A DNA stretch of 64,000 bases, from positions 65,753,449 through 65,817,448 of the forward strand of contig NC_080688.1 of the NCBI RefSeq assembly GCF_030445035.2. Direction: 5' to 3'. Shown here one piece after another: positions 37,562 to 47,604 of this stretch. The position numbers were made by a program, and so were the translations under genes. Under the pieces are notes generated by a model. That model was not told the DNA's origin and searched no databases. It saw only the letters and a list, made by a program, of their open reading frames with translations. This DNA comes from Dasypus novemcinctus (Eukaryota > Chordata > Mammalia > Cingulata > Dasypodidae). How positions within the stretch are numbered: the first letter of the stretch is position 1; each line of letters starts with the position of its first letter.

Positions 37562-38826
37562 TGGGAAGCGGACTTGGCCCAAAGGATAGGGCGTCCGCCT
37601 ACCACATGGAAGGTTCCTGGTTCAAACCCCAGGCCTCCTTGACCCATGTGCAGCTGGCCCATGTGCAGTGCTGATGTGCGCAAGGAGTTCTGTGCCATGC
37701 AGGGGCGTCCCGCGTGTAGGGGAGTCCCATGCGCAAGGAGTGTGCCCTGTAAGGAGAACTGCCCAGCATGAAAGAAAGTGCAGCCTGCCCAAGAATGGTG
37801 CCACACACATGGAGAGCTGACATAACAAGATGATGCAACAAAAAAAGAAACACATATTTGAGGGCTAAAGAGACTCACAGGTTCTATGGTCATGGCAGAT
37901 GGGGTTCACTGCCATGTCAGTTGGCCCTTCTTTGGAGCCGGTGTTTCTGCGTGATGGAACTGGACTCAGATGGGATCTCTTTTCACAAGACTTTCATGCT
38001 ACTTTACTGGAATTGTAGTTGGTGTTGGGGTTTAAGACATATCTAGGGGATTTGAATCTCTGGACTGACAATATGATAGCCATGCCCTGAACCTCAACAG
38101 GCTTCAACTCCTACACTCTGATGTATTGGACTTACCCCACTCAGCTAACATGGAGTTGAAGAATGTCAACCACCACACCATGGAGCCTAGAGTGCCTACA
38201 ACTGAAAGCAGGAGGATTGCATCCAGTATCCATGTGGAATCTAAGCCCCCTCTTGACATAGATGTGCAATGGACACAACCAATCCAATGTCCACAGAGAA
38301 AATGTGGCATTGGTGTGGGAAGGGTGGCCATGGTGGCTGCTGGGTGCGGGGAATGGGAGGAAGAGATGAGATGTGGAGGCGTTTTCGGGACTTGGAGTTG
38401 TCCTGGGTGGTGCTTCACGGACAATTACGGGACATTGTAGATCCCCCCAGGGCCCACTGGATGGAACGTGGGAGAGTGTGGGCTATGATGTGGACCATTA
38501 ACTATGAGGTGCAGAGATGCTCAGAGATGTACTTACCAAGTGCAATGGATGTGTCATGATGATGGGAGAGAGTGTTGCTGTGAGGGGAGTTGGGGGTGGG
38601 GGCAGTGGGGTTGAATGGGACTTCATATTTTTTGAATGTAATAGTTTTAAAAAAAAGAATAAAAAAAAATAAAAATTTTAAAAATGTGAAAAAAACACCA
38701 CAGATTACTGGTGCTGCTGATAAAGATAGAAGTGCTCACAGAAGTACACATAGTGAATGGATACAGAGAACAGACAACTGGGGGGGGGAGGGGAGAGAAA
38801 TAAATAAATATATCTTAAAAAAAAAA
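37562..38826 (+). mobile_element. DAS-type SINE inside L1, itself split by a retroposon
   Basis: Head and body at 37562-37855, remainder at about 38690-38826, with the two halves joining in phase with intact copies. L1 target duplication AGAAACAAATAC (37550-37561) versus AGAAATAC after the tail. Confidence 0.9.
37856..38688 (+). mobile_element. Unassigned poly(A) retroposon nested in a SINE
   Basis: About 830 bp, starting TATTTGAGGGCTAAAG and ending in a G-rich block (about 38580-38620) and an A-rich tail. AAAAAAAGAAACACA-like sequence repeats on both sides. No conserved coding frame. Homologous to 59041-60230 in reverse. It could be the 3' UTR of an armadillo L1 family. Confidence 0.65.
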
Positions 38827-41775
38827 AGAAATACCATTTACAATAGTAAATTAAAAAATCAAATGCCTAGGAATAAATTTAACTAAAGATGTAAAAGACT
38901 TATACATAGAAAACTATACAACACTGTTCAAGGAAATCAAGGAAGACCTAAATACATGGAAGAATATTCCCTGTTCATGGATAGGAAGACCAGATATTAT
39001 CAAGATGTCTATCCTCCCCAAACTGATCTACAGATTTAATGCAGTCCCAATAAAAAATCAACACAGCATTGTTTAATGAACTGGTAAAACTAACTATGAA
39101 ATTTATTTGGAAGGGCAAGAGGCCCTGAATAGCCAAAGACATATTGAAAAAGAAAAATGAAATAGTAGGAATTACACTACCTGACTTTAAAACATACTAC
39201 AAAGCTATAGTGGTTAAAACGGCATGGTATTGGCACAAGGATTGACATACTGACCAATGGAACCCAACTGAGAGTTCTGATATAGATGCTCGCATATACA
39301 GTCATCTGATATTTGACAAGACCACCAAGCCCACTCAACTGGAAGATAATGGTCTCTTCAACAAATGGTGCTTGGAGATCTGAATACCTATATGCAAAAG
39401 AATGAGAGAGGAATACCATCTCACATCTTATACAAAAATCAACTGAAGATGGATCAAAGATCTAAATGTAAAAACCAAGACCATAAAGACCTAGATGAGA
39501 ATGTAGAGAAGCATTACAGGATCTTGTAATAGGAAATGGCTCCATGAATTTCATACTGAAAGCATGCGCAGTAAAAGAAAAAATAGAAAAATGGGCCCTC
39601 CTCAAAATTAAAGCCTTTTGCCCCTCAAAGGAGTTTTATCAAGAAAATGAAAAGACAGCTTACCCAATGGGAGAAAATATTTGGTAACCATCTACCTGAC
39701 AGGAGCCTAATACCTAACATATATAAAGAAATCTTATATCTCAAAAATAAAGACAAACAACCCATTCAAAAAATGGGCAAGAGGCTTGAGCAGACACTTC
39801 TCTAAAGAAATACAAATGGCTAAAAAGCACATGAAAATATGCTCAACATCACTAGCTATTAGGGAAATGCAAACCAAACCTACAATGAGATATCATCTTA
39901 CATCAATTAGACTGGTGGCTATCAAAAATACAGAGGACTGCAAGTGTTGGAGAAGATGTGGAGGAATGGGAAACCCCATCCACTCTTGGTGGGAATGTAG
40001 AAGGATCCAGCCATTGTGGAGAACAGTTTGGTGGTTCCTCAAAAAACTAGCTACAGATTTGCCATATGACCCAACAATTCCACTCCTGGGTATATACCCA
40101 GAAGAACTGAAAACAAGGACACAAACAGATATATGAACACCAATGTTCATAGCAGCATTATTCACTATTGCCAAAGGCTGGAACCAACACAAATGCCCAT
40201 CAACAGAGGAGTGGATAAACAGAATGTGGTCTATACATACAATGAAATACTACTCAGCTGTAAGAAGGAATACAGTCCTAACACATGGGATAACATGGAT
40301 GAATCTTGAGGACCTTATGTTGAGTGAAGCAAGCCAGGCAATGAAAGACAAATACTACATGACCTCTCTGGTATGAATTAAGCAAATCAAGCTGTCTCAT
40401 AGAGCTAGAGACTGGAAGATAGGCTTATAGGAAATGGGGAGGAAGGAGAGGAAGCTTGTGAGCTAATGCCTACATGGGTGAAATCTATGATAAAGTGGAG
40501 GTAAGTAGTTGTGCAGTGAAGGAATAAGACGGGGGCATAGGGATATTATTGGGTGGGGCTTTGCAGGCTTGAGGGGGGCTAGGGATGGGAGGATGGGTCA
40601 GATGATTCATGGAATTAGGGGGAGGGTTTTGGGGGAACAGGTGAACATGGAAGATTGTCAGGTACGTAGTTGAAACTATAATGTTGAGAAAACTCTTTAG
40701 AAAATATAATAAGGAAGGGTTCCTGGTTTAAGGTGTTTGACAGGGGGCATCTGGCACAGGGTGCACCTGGGGCAGGCTTCTAGGGAGTGTGTGAGAGCTC
40801 ATCTTGGTATAGTGTGTTGTATCAGTGGGTGAAGACCCATACAATGAGAAGAAATGTGTTGTATCCCTATCCTAGGGAGACCTGATGTTCTCAAACAGAG
40901 GGAGTGTGTCTCTCAAGAGCATGGGAGTCTCCTAATGGGGGAAGACAGACTAGTGTGTCAAGCCCTCAGCATTGTTGCAAGAATTTATGATTCTTGTCCT
41001 ACAAGGAGTGAAGCCTGGTTGTCACTGTGGGCCCTGAGGGGAGGGGAAGAGAGGAATAGAATAGATGGAAGAGGGGTAGATGGTAGAGGAGGTCACTGTG
41101 GGGCAATGGAAGTGTTCCACAAGATTGTGCAATGATGGATATAGGCCATGTTAAATTTCACCAAAAATTAAAAAAGCATATAGCTAAAATGTAAACCATA
41201 ATGTAACCAAAAATTTATAAAAAGTGTACAGTCTAAAGTATAAACCAGAATGTAAACCATAATGGGACCATGAAAAAAAACAACAACAAAAAAGGAAGGC
41301 TTGCTTGCAGTAAACAATTTTATTCAAAATAAAGGAAGCCAGATCACTGGCAAAAGTGGAAGGAGTTTTGAGCTTCTAGTGATGGCAAATGATTTTTATA
41401 GCCAGAAAAAAACTCCTTTGGACTGGTCAGAAGTTTGTCCATCTTATATGGGTGGGTTAAGGTAGATGGGCTTTATTTTGTATTGAGTCCAACAAAATGA
41501 ACTTGTGGCTCGGCTGTCTATCTGGGTCAACGGTCTTGGTGAGGATTTCAAATTTCAGAAGATACAGGGGAAACTCAAGAGGGAGTTCAATGAGGGAGCA
41601 GGGCATTACTCTCTGAGGAAGGATTTGTGTCCTACCTCACAAGCCCACCTCCCAACCTGGGAAGGGCAGCTCCAGGCTCTAGCATACTTCCCATCTCTAC
41701 ATCTGCATGGGTTTCCTCTCTGTCTTCTCATATGCTCAATTCCTCCATCTCTTCCCTCAACCCACTCTCTTTTTC

Positions 41776-41862
41776 AGGAGGTCCCAGGAATTGAACCCAG
41801 GACCCTGTACATGGGAAGCAGGTGCTCAACCTCTGAGCTACATCCGCTTTCCAATGAGAGTT
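41776..41862 (-). mobile_element. Short tRNA-Ala-derived SINE
   Basis: Reversed tRNA-like unit (GGAGGTCCCAGGAATTGAAC ... CTCTGAGCTACATCCGC). It lacks the long body. Confidence 0.8.
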
Positions 41863-41887
41863 GGTTTTTCTGTTTGTTTGCTTGTTT

Positions 41888-41968
41888 TTAGGAGGTACGG
41901 GGGATCAAATCCAGGGCCTCGTACATGGGAAGCTGGCACTTAACCACTTGAACTATATCAGCTCCCTC
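41888..41968 (-). mobile_element. Short tRNA-Ala-derived SINE
   Basis: Second reversed unit only about 25 bp from the previous one (AGGAGGTACGGGGGATCAAA ... ACTATATCAGCTCCC). The pair is in tandem orientation. Confidence 0.78.
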
Positions 41969-42023
41969 TCTTTTTTTTTTTTTGTTTAAATTTTTTATTG
42001 TGGTGAAAATGTATAATGTGCAG

Positions 42024-42116
42024 AGTGGGTGTAGCTCAGTGGTTGAGTGCCTGCTTCACAAGTATGAGGTCTTGGATTCAATCTCTGGTACCTCCTTAAT
42101 AAAAAAAGAAAAAAAT
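42024..42116 (+). mobile_element. Short tRNA-Ala-derived SINE
   Basis: AGTGGGTGTAGCTCAGTGG ... GGATTCAATCTCTGGTACC plus A-rich tail and a following TATG microsatellite-like stretch. Confidence 0.83.
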
Positions 42117-42326
42117 ATATGTATGTATGTATATAACATAAATTTGCCATTTTAACTATTTTTAAGGTACAATTCAGTGGTATCAATCACATCCACAATA
42201 TTGTGCTACTATCACTACCAGCCATTTCCAAAGCTCTTTTATCACTCTAAACAGAAACTCAGCCCATTAAGCAATTATTCCCTGTTTCCCTTTCCATCAG
42301 GCCCTGGCAACCTCCAATCTACTTTC

Positions 42327-43152
42327 TTTTTTTAAAAATTTATTTATTTCTCCCCCCACCCCCCAATTGTCTGCTCTCTGTGTCCATTCACTGTGTATTC
42401 TTCTGTGTCCTCTTGCATTCTTTTTTTTAAAGATTTATTTATTTCTCTCCCCTTTCCCCCCACCCCAGTTGTCTGTTCTTTGTGTCTATTTGCTGTGTGT
42501 TCTTCTTTGTCCACTTCTGTTGTTGTCAGTGGCATGGGAATCTGTGTTTCTTTTTGTTGCGTCATCTTGTTGTGTCAGCTCTCCGTGTGTGTGGCGCCAT
42601 TCCTGGGCAGGTTGCACTTTCTTTCGTGCTGGGCGGCTCTTCTTATGGGGCAAACTCCTTGCGTGTGGGGCTCCCCTACTTGGGGACACCCCTGTGTGGC
42701 TCGGCACTCTTTGCACACATCAGCACTGTGCATGGGCCAGCTCCACATGGGTCAAGGAAGCCTGGGGTTTGAACCGCAGACCTCCTGTGTGGTAGACGGA
42801 TGCCCTAACTACTGGGCCAAGTCCACTTCCCTCTCTTGCATTATTGTCAGCGGCACTGGCAATGTGTCTCTTTTTGTTGCATCATCTTGCTGCGTCAGCT
42901 CTCTGTGAGTGTGGTGCCACTCCTGGGCAGGCTGCACTTTTTTTGCATGGGGCAGCTCTCCATACAGGGCACACTCCTTGCGCGTGGGGCTCACCTACCA
43001 GGGGGACACCCCTGCGTGGCATAGCATTCCTTGTGGGCATCAGCACTGCATGTGGGTCAGCTCACCACATGGGTTAGAAGGCCCTGGGTTTGAACCCTGG
43101 ACCTCCCATGTGGTAGGCAGATGCTTTATCCATTGAGCCAAATCCGCATCCC
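42327..43152 (-). mobile_element. DAS-type SINE, split by a second SINE
   Basis: Reversed. Outer target duplication CCAATCTACTTTC (42314-42326) and CCAATCTAGTTTC (43153-43165). Tail part 42327-42419, head and body 42833-43152. Confidence 0.9.
42420..42832 (-). mobile_element. DAS-type SINE nested in a SINE
   Basis: Reversed, same orientation as its host. Perfect duplication CTCTTGCATT at 42410-42419 and 42833-42842, which belongs to the outer SINE. Confidence 0.92.
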
Positions 43153-43193
43153 CCAATCTAGTTTCTATTGCTATGAATTTGCTTACTCTAGAT

Positions 43194-43390
43194 GAGGGGT
43201 TCTTAACCTTTTTTGTTCCACAGACCCCTTTGCCGGTCAGGTGAAAACCACAGACCCTTTATTACTAAGTCTACACTATATTGTGTATTATTTAATAAAT
43301 ACATCACACTCACACCAACATGTCCCCACAACAATAACGATGTTTTAAAATGTAAATTCAAGCTCATTGACCCCTTGTTAAGAATCCCTG
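43194..43390 (+). mobile_element. hAT-type MITE
   Basis: 197 bp with terminal inverted repeats (GAGGGGTTCTTAAC / CAGGGATTCTTAAC as reverse complement) and a perfect 8-bp target duplication CTCTAGAT at 43186-43193 and 43391-43398, the hAT hallmark. No transposase. A sister copy is at 48534. Confidence 0.9.
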
Positions 43391-44124
43391 CTCTAGATAT
43401 TCCATATAGGTACAATCATACCATATTTGTCCTTTTGCGTCTGGCTTATTTTATTTAGCATATATTTTTGAGGTTCATCCATGTTGTAGCATGGATCATA
43501 CATGATTCCTTTTTATGGCTGAATACTATTCTGTTGCATGTATAGACCACATTTTATTTATCCTTTTATCTATTGATGGACACTTGGGTTGTTTCTACCT
43601 TTTGGCTATTGTGAACAATGCTGTTCTGAACATCAGTGTACAAGTACCGGTCTGCGTCCCTGTTTTCCATTCTTTGGGGTATGTACCTAACAGTAGCATT
43701 GGTGGGTCGTATGGTAATTCTATGTTCAACTTTTTGAGGAGCTGTCAAAGTGTTTTCCTCAACTCTTTTTAGCTGTCCTTTGCTATTCCCTTTTATCATC
43801 AAAGTTCTCCATGACTGGTTACTGAGATTTCTTCACCACTTAACTCAGTTCCCTAAAATTAAATTAGCACCCACCATGCACAAGTAATGTGCTAGGTGAG
43901 GAAGGATCAAAGATAAAAATGATGTTGTTCCTGCCTCTGAAGAGCTCACAGCTCTTAGCCTCAGACCTAACTAGTGAACAACAGTGGGATAAATGCAGCC
44001 ATTCAGGTGTGTTCAAACTAGGCCAAGGACAGAGGGGGAGAGCCATTATTTCTGGATCTGAGAGATGAGAGTCGCTGTTTACTGAGCCCTTCAGGTGCTG
44101 GAGCTTTCTATGTAGGGTTTTATC

Positions 44125-44266
44125 CACTTTTCTAGTCCATCGTTCCTTCTCTGCTCTTCTGTGTCCTCTTATTGCCTGTGGTGATCCTTAATCATAGCTG
44201 GATTCAGTATGGCTTTGTGCATTGACTGCTTAATTGAAGTTGCGATAGGTAGAAGGAGGCATAGTT
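44125..44266 (+). repeat. Unassigned interspersed repeat (copy A)
   Basis: Diverged counterpart at 50660-50805: shared words include 'cttctctgctc', 'tgcctgtgg/tgcctactg', 'ttaattgaagttg'. Family unknown; no coding content. Confidence 0.4.
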
Positions 44267-44269
44267 TTG

Positions 44270-44629
44270 GGAACCCCCAATGCAAAAGTTTTATGTTTGA
44301 GATAATTTATTAAACTGATGGAAGCTGCCACCTGATGCTGCTCCCCCATACAGGCCCCTGGGGCAAGCTGGTCCCCTTTTCTTTAATCCTCTGCCCTTTG
44401 CCACCTCCTTAGATGCCCTGCCCTGCCACGCTCTGTATGATGGGACGTTTTCTAGATTTAACCTTCTCAAGTGCTGCTCCATGCTCTGCTGCAATCGAGC
44501 AGCTGTTTACTATCAGAACTGCAACATCATCTACAATAATAGGGAACAACTGCAACATCTACAATATAACAGGTGTAATATTTACAATAAGGAACAGGTC
44601 ATACCAAGTTCAAATAACTTTTTCCCACA
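44270..44629 (-). mobile_element. 3' LTR of class II provirus (left end uncertain)
   Basis: Starts TGTGGGAAAAAGTTATTTGAAC at 44629 on the minus strand, right after the purine tract. Shares about 165 bp with the 5' LTR, then a different downstream part with AATAAA at 44306-44311. The true 3' end was not located. Confidence 0.55.
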
Positions 44630-45312
44630 TTTCCCCCTTTTTGTTTTTGCACATAGGGGTCACACAAAAACTAGATGTATTCCAATAAATGTTCTGCTAG
44701 ATAAAATGCTTTTCCAATGCTTTGCAACATTTAATTTACAGCTAGGAAGGCCTGAACCAGCAGCCAACCAGAATTTTGAAAGTGCATTTTCCTGCATGAT
44801 ATTTTCCCTTTTAGGTTTGAACAATACTCATTAAATTTTTTCTCAATAAATTCAGTCCCAGGATTGTTCAAATTTAAAACAAGAGATTTATATATACATT
44901 CAACAAGGTATATTTATATATCACTTTTAGTTCATCAAATCACTTAAGTACATAATGTCATATCAAAGTTCTGATTAGTATTCAAGTATTTTATACATAA
45001 TCCATAACTGCAGTAGATTAAACAACAACAAACAATAAGACTTCCAACCAGCAGACATTTAATGAACAGACTTACGTTTCTCATGGGCTTAATATTCCCA
45101 ACGGGCAAGGCTATATAGGCCAGTATTCGATCAAAACTATCTCATTTTTCCCAATTTGTGTAGTGCTCTTAGCATCTTCACTGGACCTGGAGCCACATCC
45201 AATTCACAGGCTAAGTCAATATCCACCTTCTCCCTCTTTTTTTTATTTTTTAAAGCAACCTGCTGAAGGTCCTCCTACTCCCTTGAAGGACCTTTCCTAA
45301 TTAACACATCTC

Positions 45313-45517
45313 GGGAAGCGGACTTAGCCCAGTGGTTAGGGCGTCTGTCTACCACATGGGAGGTCCGAGGTTCAAAACCCGGGCCTCCTTGACCCGTGTG
45401 GAGCTGGCCCATGCGCAGTGCTGATGCGCGCAAGGAGTGCTGTGCCACTCAGGGGTGTCCCCGCACAGGGTGGGGGGGAAGGGGAGAGAAACAAATAAAA
45501 AATAAATCTTAAAAAAA
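45313..45517 (+). mobile_element. DAS-type SINE with internal deletion
   Basis: Head and first body part (45313-45470) join directly to the tail (GGGAAGGGGAGAGAAAC...). About 200 bp of body is missing. Perfect duplication AATTAACACATCTC at 45299-45312 and 45518-45531. Confidence 0.92.
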
Positions 45518-46064
45518 AATTAACACATCTCAGAAAGGGATAAAAGACTTTTAGTATTCCAACAATATTACAAATTCTGTTAACATGAGAAACACTGTAC
45601 TTTTATCAATTACAGCAGAGAGTATAGTTTTGTCTTACCCAACCAAACAACATTTAAGAATTTGATAGAGTAGCAGGGACCTTACAGCTTGTCCCAATTG
45701 TTTGCCTATTCCAAGCCCTTAAAATACTATTGTCTCTGATGTTTTTTTAGTAGGGTCACTGTCACAGGTTTCTTCTATGCAGTCAGATTCATTGCATTTA
45801 GGCCAGGGAAAAAGCCTTGAAGAATTGCAAAAGTCCATTGTTGACCTTTTCACACAGTTTTTGCACTTTTTGTATTCATTCAGGCTTGTTTTACTTTTAC
45901 AAAACACATCTCACTGAATGCTACCACAATACTTTTACAACTTGCTATATGCATACTAGTTATGTCCTGCATATCTCCATTTTATTTTAGGACAATATAC
46001 ACCTTATAACACTTCAGTTAGCATTCCCACAAACTTTTTACCTTTTTCAATATTCACTTAACTT

Positions 46065-46335
46065 TCACATCTTTCATTTTATCCTTCCTTTCTCTCTCTT
46101 TTTCTTTTTTCCTTCCTTTTTTCCCTATCTTTTTCTTTTTTCTTGTTTTTCTCTCTTTTTCTTTCTTTTTTCTTCCTTTTTCTATTTTCCTTCTTTTTCT
46201 CTTTCTTTTTTCCATTTTCTCTTTCTTTTTTCCTTCCTTTTTTCTCTTTTTCTTTCTTCTTCCTTGTTCTTTCTATCTTTTTTCTTTCCTTTTTCACTCT
46301 TTTTTCCTTCCTTTCTCTCTTTTTCTTTCTTTTTT
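46065..46335. repeat. Homopyrimidine/homopurine low-complexity tract
   Basis: About 270 bp almost purely C/T on the plus strand (units like CCTTCCTTTTTTC and CTCTTTTTCTTT), hence purine-only on the provirus sense strand. Open frames across it (Lys/Glu/Arg or Phe/Leu/Ser only) are artefacts. Confidence 0.9.
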
Positions 46336-46837
46336 AAACAATCACACATTGAAACAGTTACAACATCCACACTGACATTGAACAAACACACACAAATGCA
46401 GTTCCAAATCTATTAATCTAGAATTTCTTCATTGCTTTCTATTATAATTCTACATTTCTTTTCCAGTTTTCCTCCTCTCAATTTCCTTCTTACTCTTTTT
46501 CTGTCCCCAAGCCATATTTGCTTTATTATGCCATGCTTGAACAAGTTCTGTAGTTTAGATACTTTGATGTAAAGCCATTCTAGTCTTTGGAATGAGACCC
46601 AGCCATGTAGTTTCCAGCATCCATCTCTCCATCTGCATGACCAGAGGTTCTGTGTTCCATAGGAATTTTGTCCTCTCTTGGCGTTCATGGTATGGCTTTA
46701 TCTGATGAATTGAGACCCACACAGGACATTCTCTGTCTCCTGGGGGAATACAAGCAAATCCTCAAGGACTTTGAAGGCTTTCCAAATCACTTGGGGCTCT
46801 GAGCTGTTATACTTGAGGAGATCCTTCTTCCCTTTGG

Positions 46838-46899
46838 GTCCCTATTTGGGCACCAGTTGCTGTGAACCTTCTTCCCTTCAAGCCCCGTGTTGGGTGCCA
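46838..46899 (-). other. Two tandem primer binding sites (tRNA-Lys types)
   Basis: Minus strand. Unit 1 TGGCACCCAACACGGGGC (46882-46899) agrees at 15 of 18 positions with the complement of the tRNA-Lys1,2 3' end. Unit 2 TGGTGCCCAAATAGGGAC (46838-46855) agrees at 15 of 18 with that of tRNA-Lys3. Both are preceded by CAGCAAC and followed by GAAGGGAAGAAGG-like sequence, so the unit is a 44-bp tandem duplication. All differences are transitions, several at former CpG. Confidence 0.7.
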
Positions 46900-46904
46900 G
46901 TTGC

Positions 46905-47195
46905 TGCAATAAGCTCACAATAGGTTGGCTCAAAGGGAAGGCAATGCAGAACTTACAGAAATAAAGGATAGAGAGGAGATAAAGATGGAACCAGAGAACT
47001 CACAGCTTTTGGAACTGAGCGCCTTGACCCTAGTTTCCACATCGTATTTACTGGAAACTATTGAGCAGCTATTTGCTATCAGAACTGCAACATCATCTAC
47101 TATAATAGGGAACAACTGCAACATCTCCAATAGAACAGGTGTAACATTTACAATAAGGAACAGGTCATACAAAATTCAAATAACTTTTTCCCACA
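46905..47195 (-). mobile_element. 5' LTR of class II provirus
   Basis: About 290 bp, from TGTGGGAAAAAGTTATTTG (47195 downwards) to TTATTGCA (46905-46909), followed by the first primer binding site. Only its first roughly 165 bp match the 3' LTR. Confidence 0.65.
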
Positions 47196-47305
47196 ATGCT
47201 CCAAACCATCTTTGCCCATCAAAAGCAAACCCATGCGCCTTCCTTCAGAGGTCTGTGCTTGTTTCCCAGGCTGTCAGCTCACTTACATGAAGATAATAAT
47301 TTTTT

Positions 47306-47409
47306 AAAAAATATGGAATGCTTTACAAATTTGTGTGTCATCTTGCACAGGGGCCATGCTAATCTTCTCTGTATCATTCCAATTTTAGTATATGTGCTGC
47401 TGAAATCAC
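47306..47409 (-). pseudogene. U6 snRNA pseudogene
   Basis: Minus strand reads GCAGCACATATACTAAAATT and GATTAGCATGGCCCC, ending in TTCCATATTTTTT, i.e. the full U6 order. Changes include a mutated 5' stem, a missing C before TTGC, and several CpG transitions. It is probably a retrocopy; no promoter elements were recognised. Confidence 0.9.
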
Positions 47410-47604
47410 AATAATATTTTCATGAAGTCCCTTTCCAGCCAAGTAGCACAGGTGTGTTTCAAAATAGAGGTCTTAAAAGGCATTTTAAAAATATATATTT
47501 TGAAGAATAGTGACAAATTACAAATACTCATAGGGGAGTAGAGCAGTGGATTAGTGGTTGTGAAATGTCATATGAGGAACAATAAAACAAGCAAACAAAA
47601 TAAT

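Larger units (their letters stand above)
34826..40376 (+). pseudogene. L1 ORF2 remnant (endonuclease and RT), interrupted
   Basis: Endonuclease start 'ITLNVNGLNSPVKRHRLAEW' at about 34850, GDFNTPLSPLDR near 35255, 'IDHMLGLRNSERLNSYK' near 35430; then RT with '[20 protein letters not shown]' (36320) and the FACD site (37388); C-terminal '[19 protein letters not shown]' (about 40060). Without the insertions it is about 3.76 kb, near the normal ORF2 length. Many frameshifts and stops. Confidence 0.88.
33465..41310 (+). mobile_element. Nearly full-length decayed L1, with nested insertions
   Basis: 5' end GGGGCAAGATGGC-like near 33475, 5' UTR to about 33830, ORF1 remnant, ORF2 remnant ending at a stop near 40376, then a roughly 0.9 kb 3' UTR and A-rich tail. 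A long target duplication flanks it, TAAAYAATTTTATTCAAAAYAAAG at 33441-33464 and 41311-41334, with two mismatches. Removing the two nested insertions (36837-37351 and 37562-38826) leaves about 6.1 kb, the normal L1 size. The RT active site reads F-A-C-D instead of an A-D-D motif near 37388, and both ORFs have many stops, so it is dead. Confidence 0.9.
41985..43790 (-). repeat. L1 3' region with multiple nested insertions
   Basis: Reversed L1 sequence in pieces: 41985-42022, 42117-42326, 43153-43193 and 43391-43790. Joined in order they read 'ttttattgtggtgaaaatgtata', 'caacctccaatctactttc', 'tattgctatgaatttgcttac', 'atattccatataggtacaatcatac', 'ggttgtttctaccttttggct'. Interrupted by a short SINE, a SINE-in-SINE and a hAT MITE. 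Confidence 0.75.
44270..47195 (-). mobile_element. Non-coding class II (betaretrovirus-like) provirus
   Basis: Minus strand. The 5' LTR (46905-47195) starts TGTGGGAAAAAGTT. Two tandem lysine-tRNA-type primer binding sites follow at 46882-46899 and 46838-46855. A 2.2-kb internal part holds no recognisable gag, pol or env. A purine tract AAAAAGGGGGAAA (about 44630-44645) lies just before a second TGTGGGAAAAAGTT start at 44629. The first roughly 165 bp of both LTRs agree; beyond that they differ. AATAAA at 44306-44311 fits the 3' LTR. The left end is uncertain. The layout resembles ETn-type non-coding retroviral elements of mouse. Confidence 0.65.

Noticed and set aside
38104-38559. About 100-codon frames on both strands at 38.1-38.6 kb and again at 59.1-59.6 kb
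   Set aside because: Both places are copies of the same retroposon; frames are not conserved between them.
46079-46337. Lys/Glu-rich and Phe/Leu-rich frames
   Set aside because: Translation of a homopurine/homopyrimidine tract.
47306-47409. Functional U6 snRNA gene
   Set aside because: The 5' stem is mutated, a base is missing in the conserved body, and no PSE or TATA was recognised upstream.
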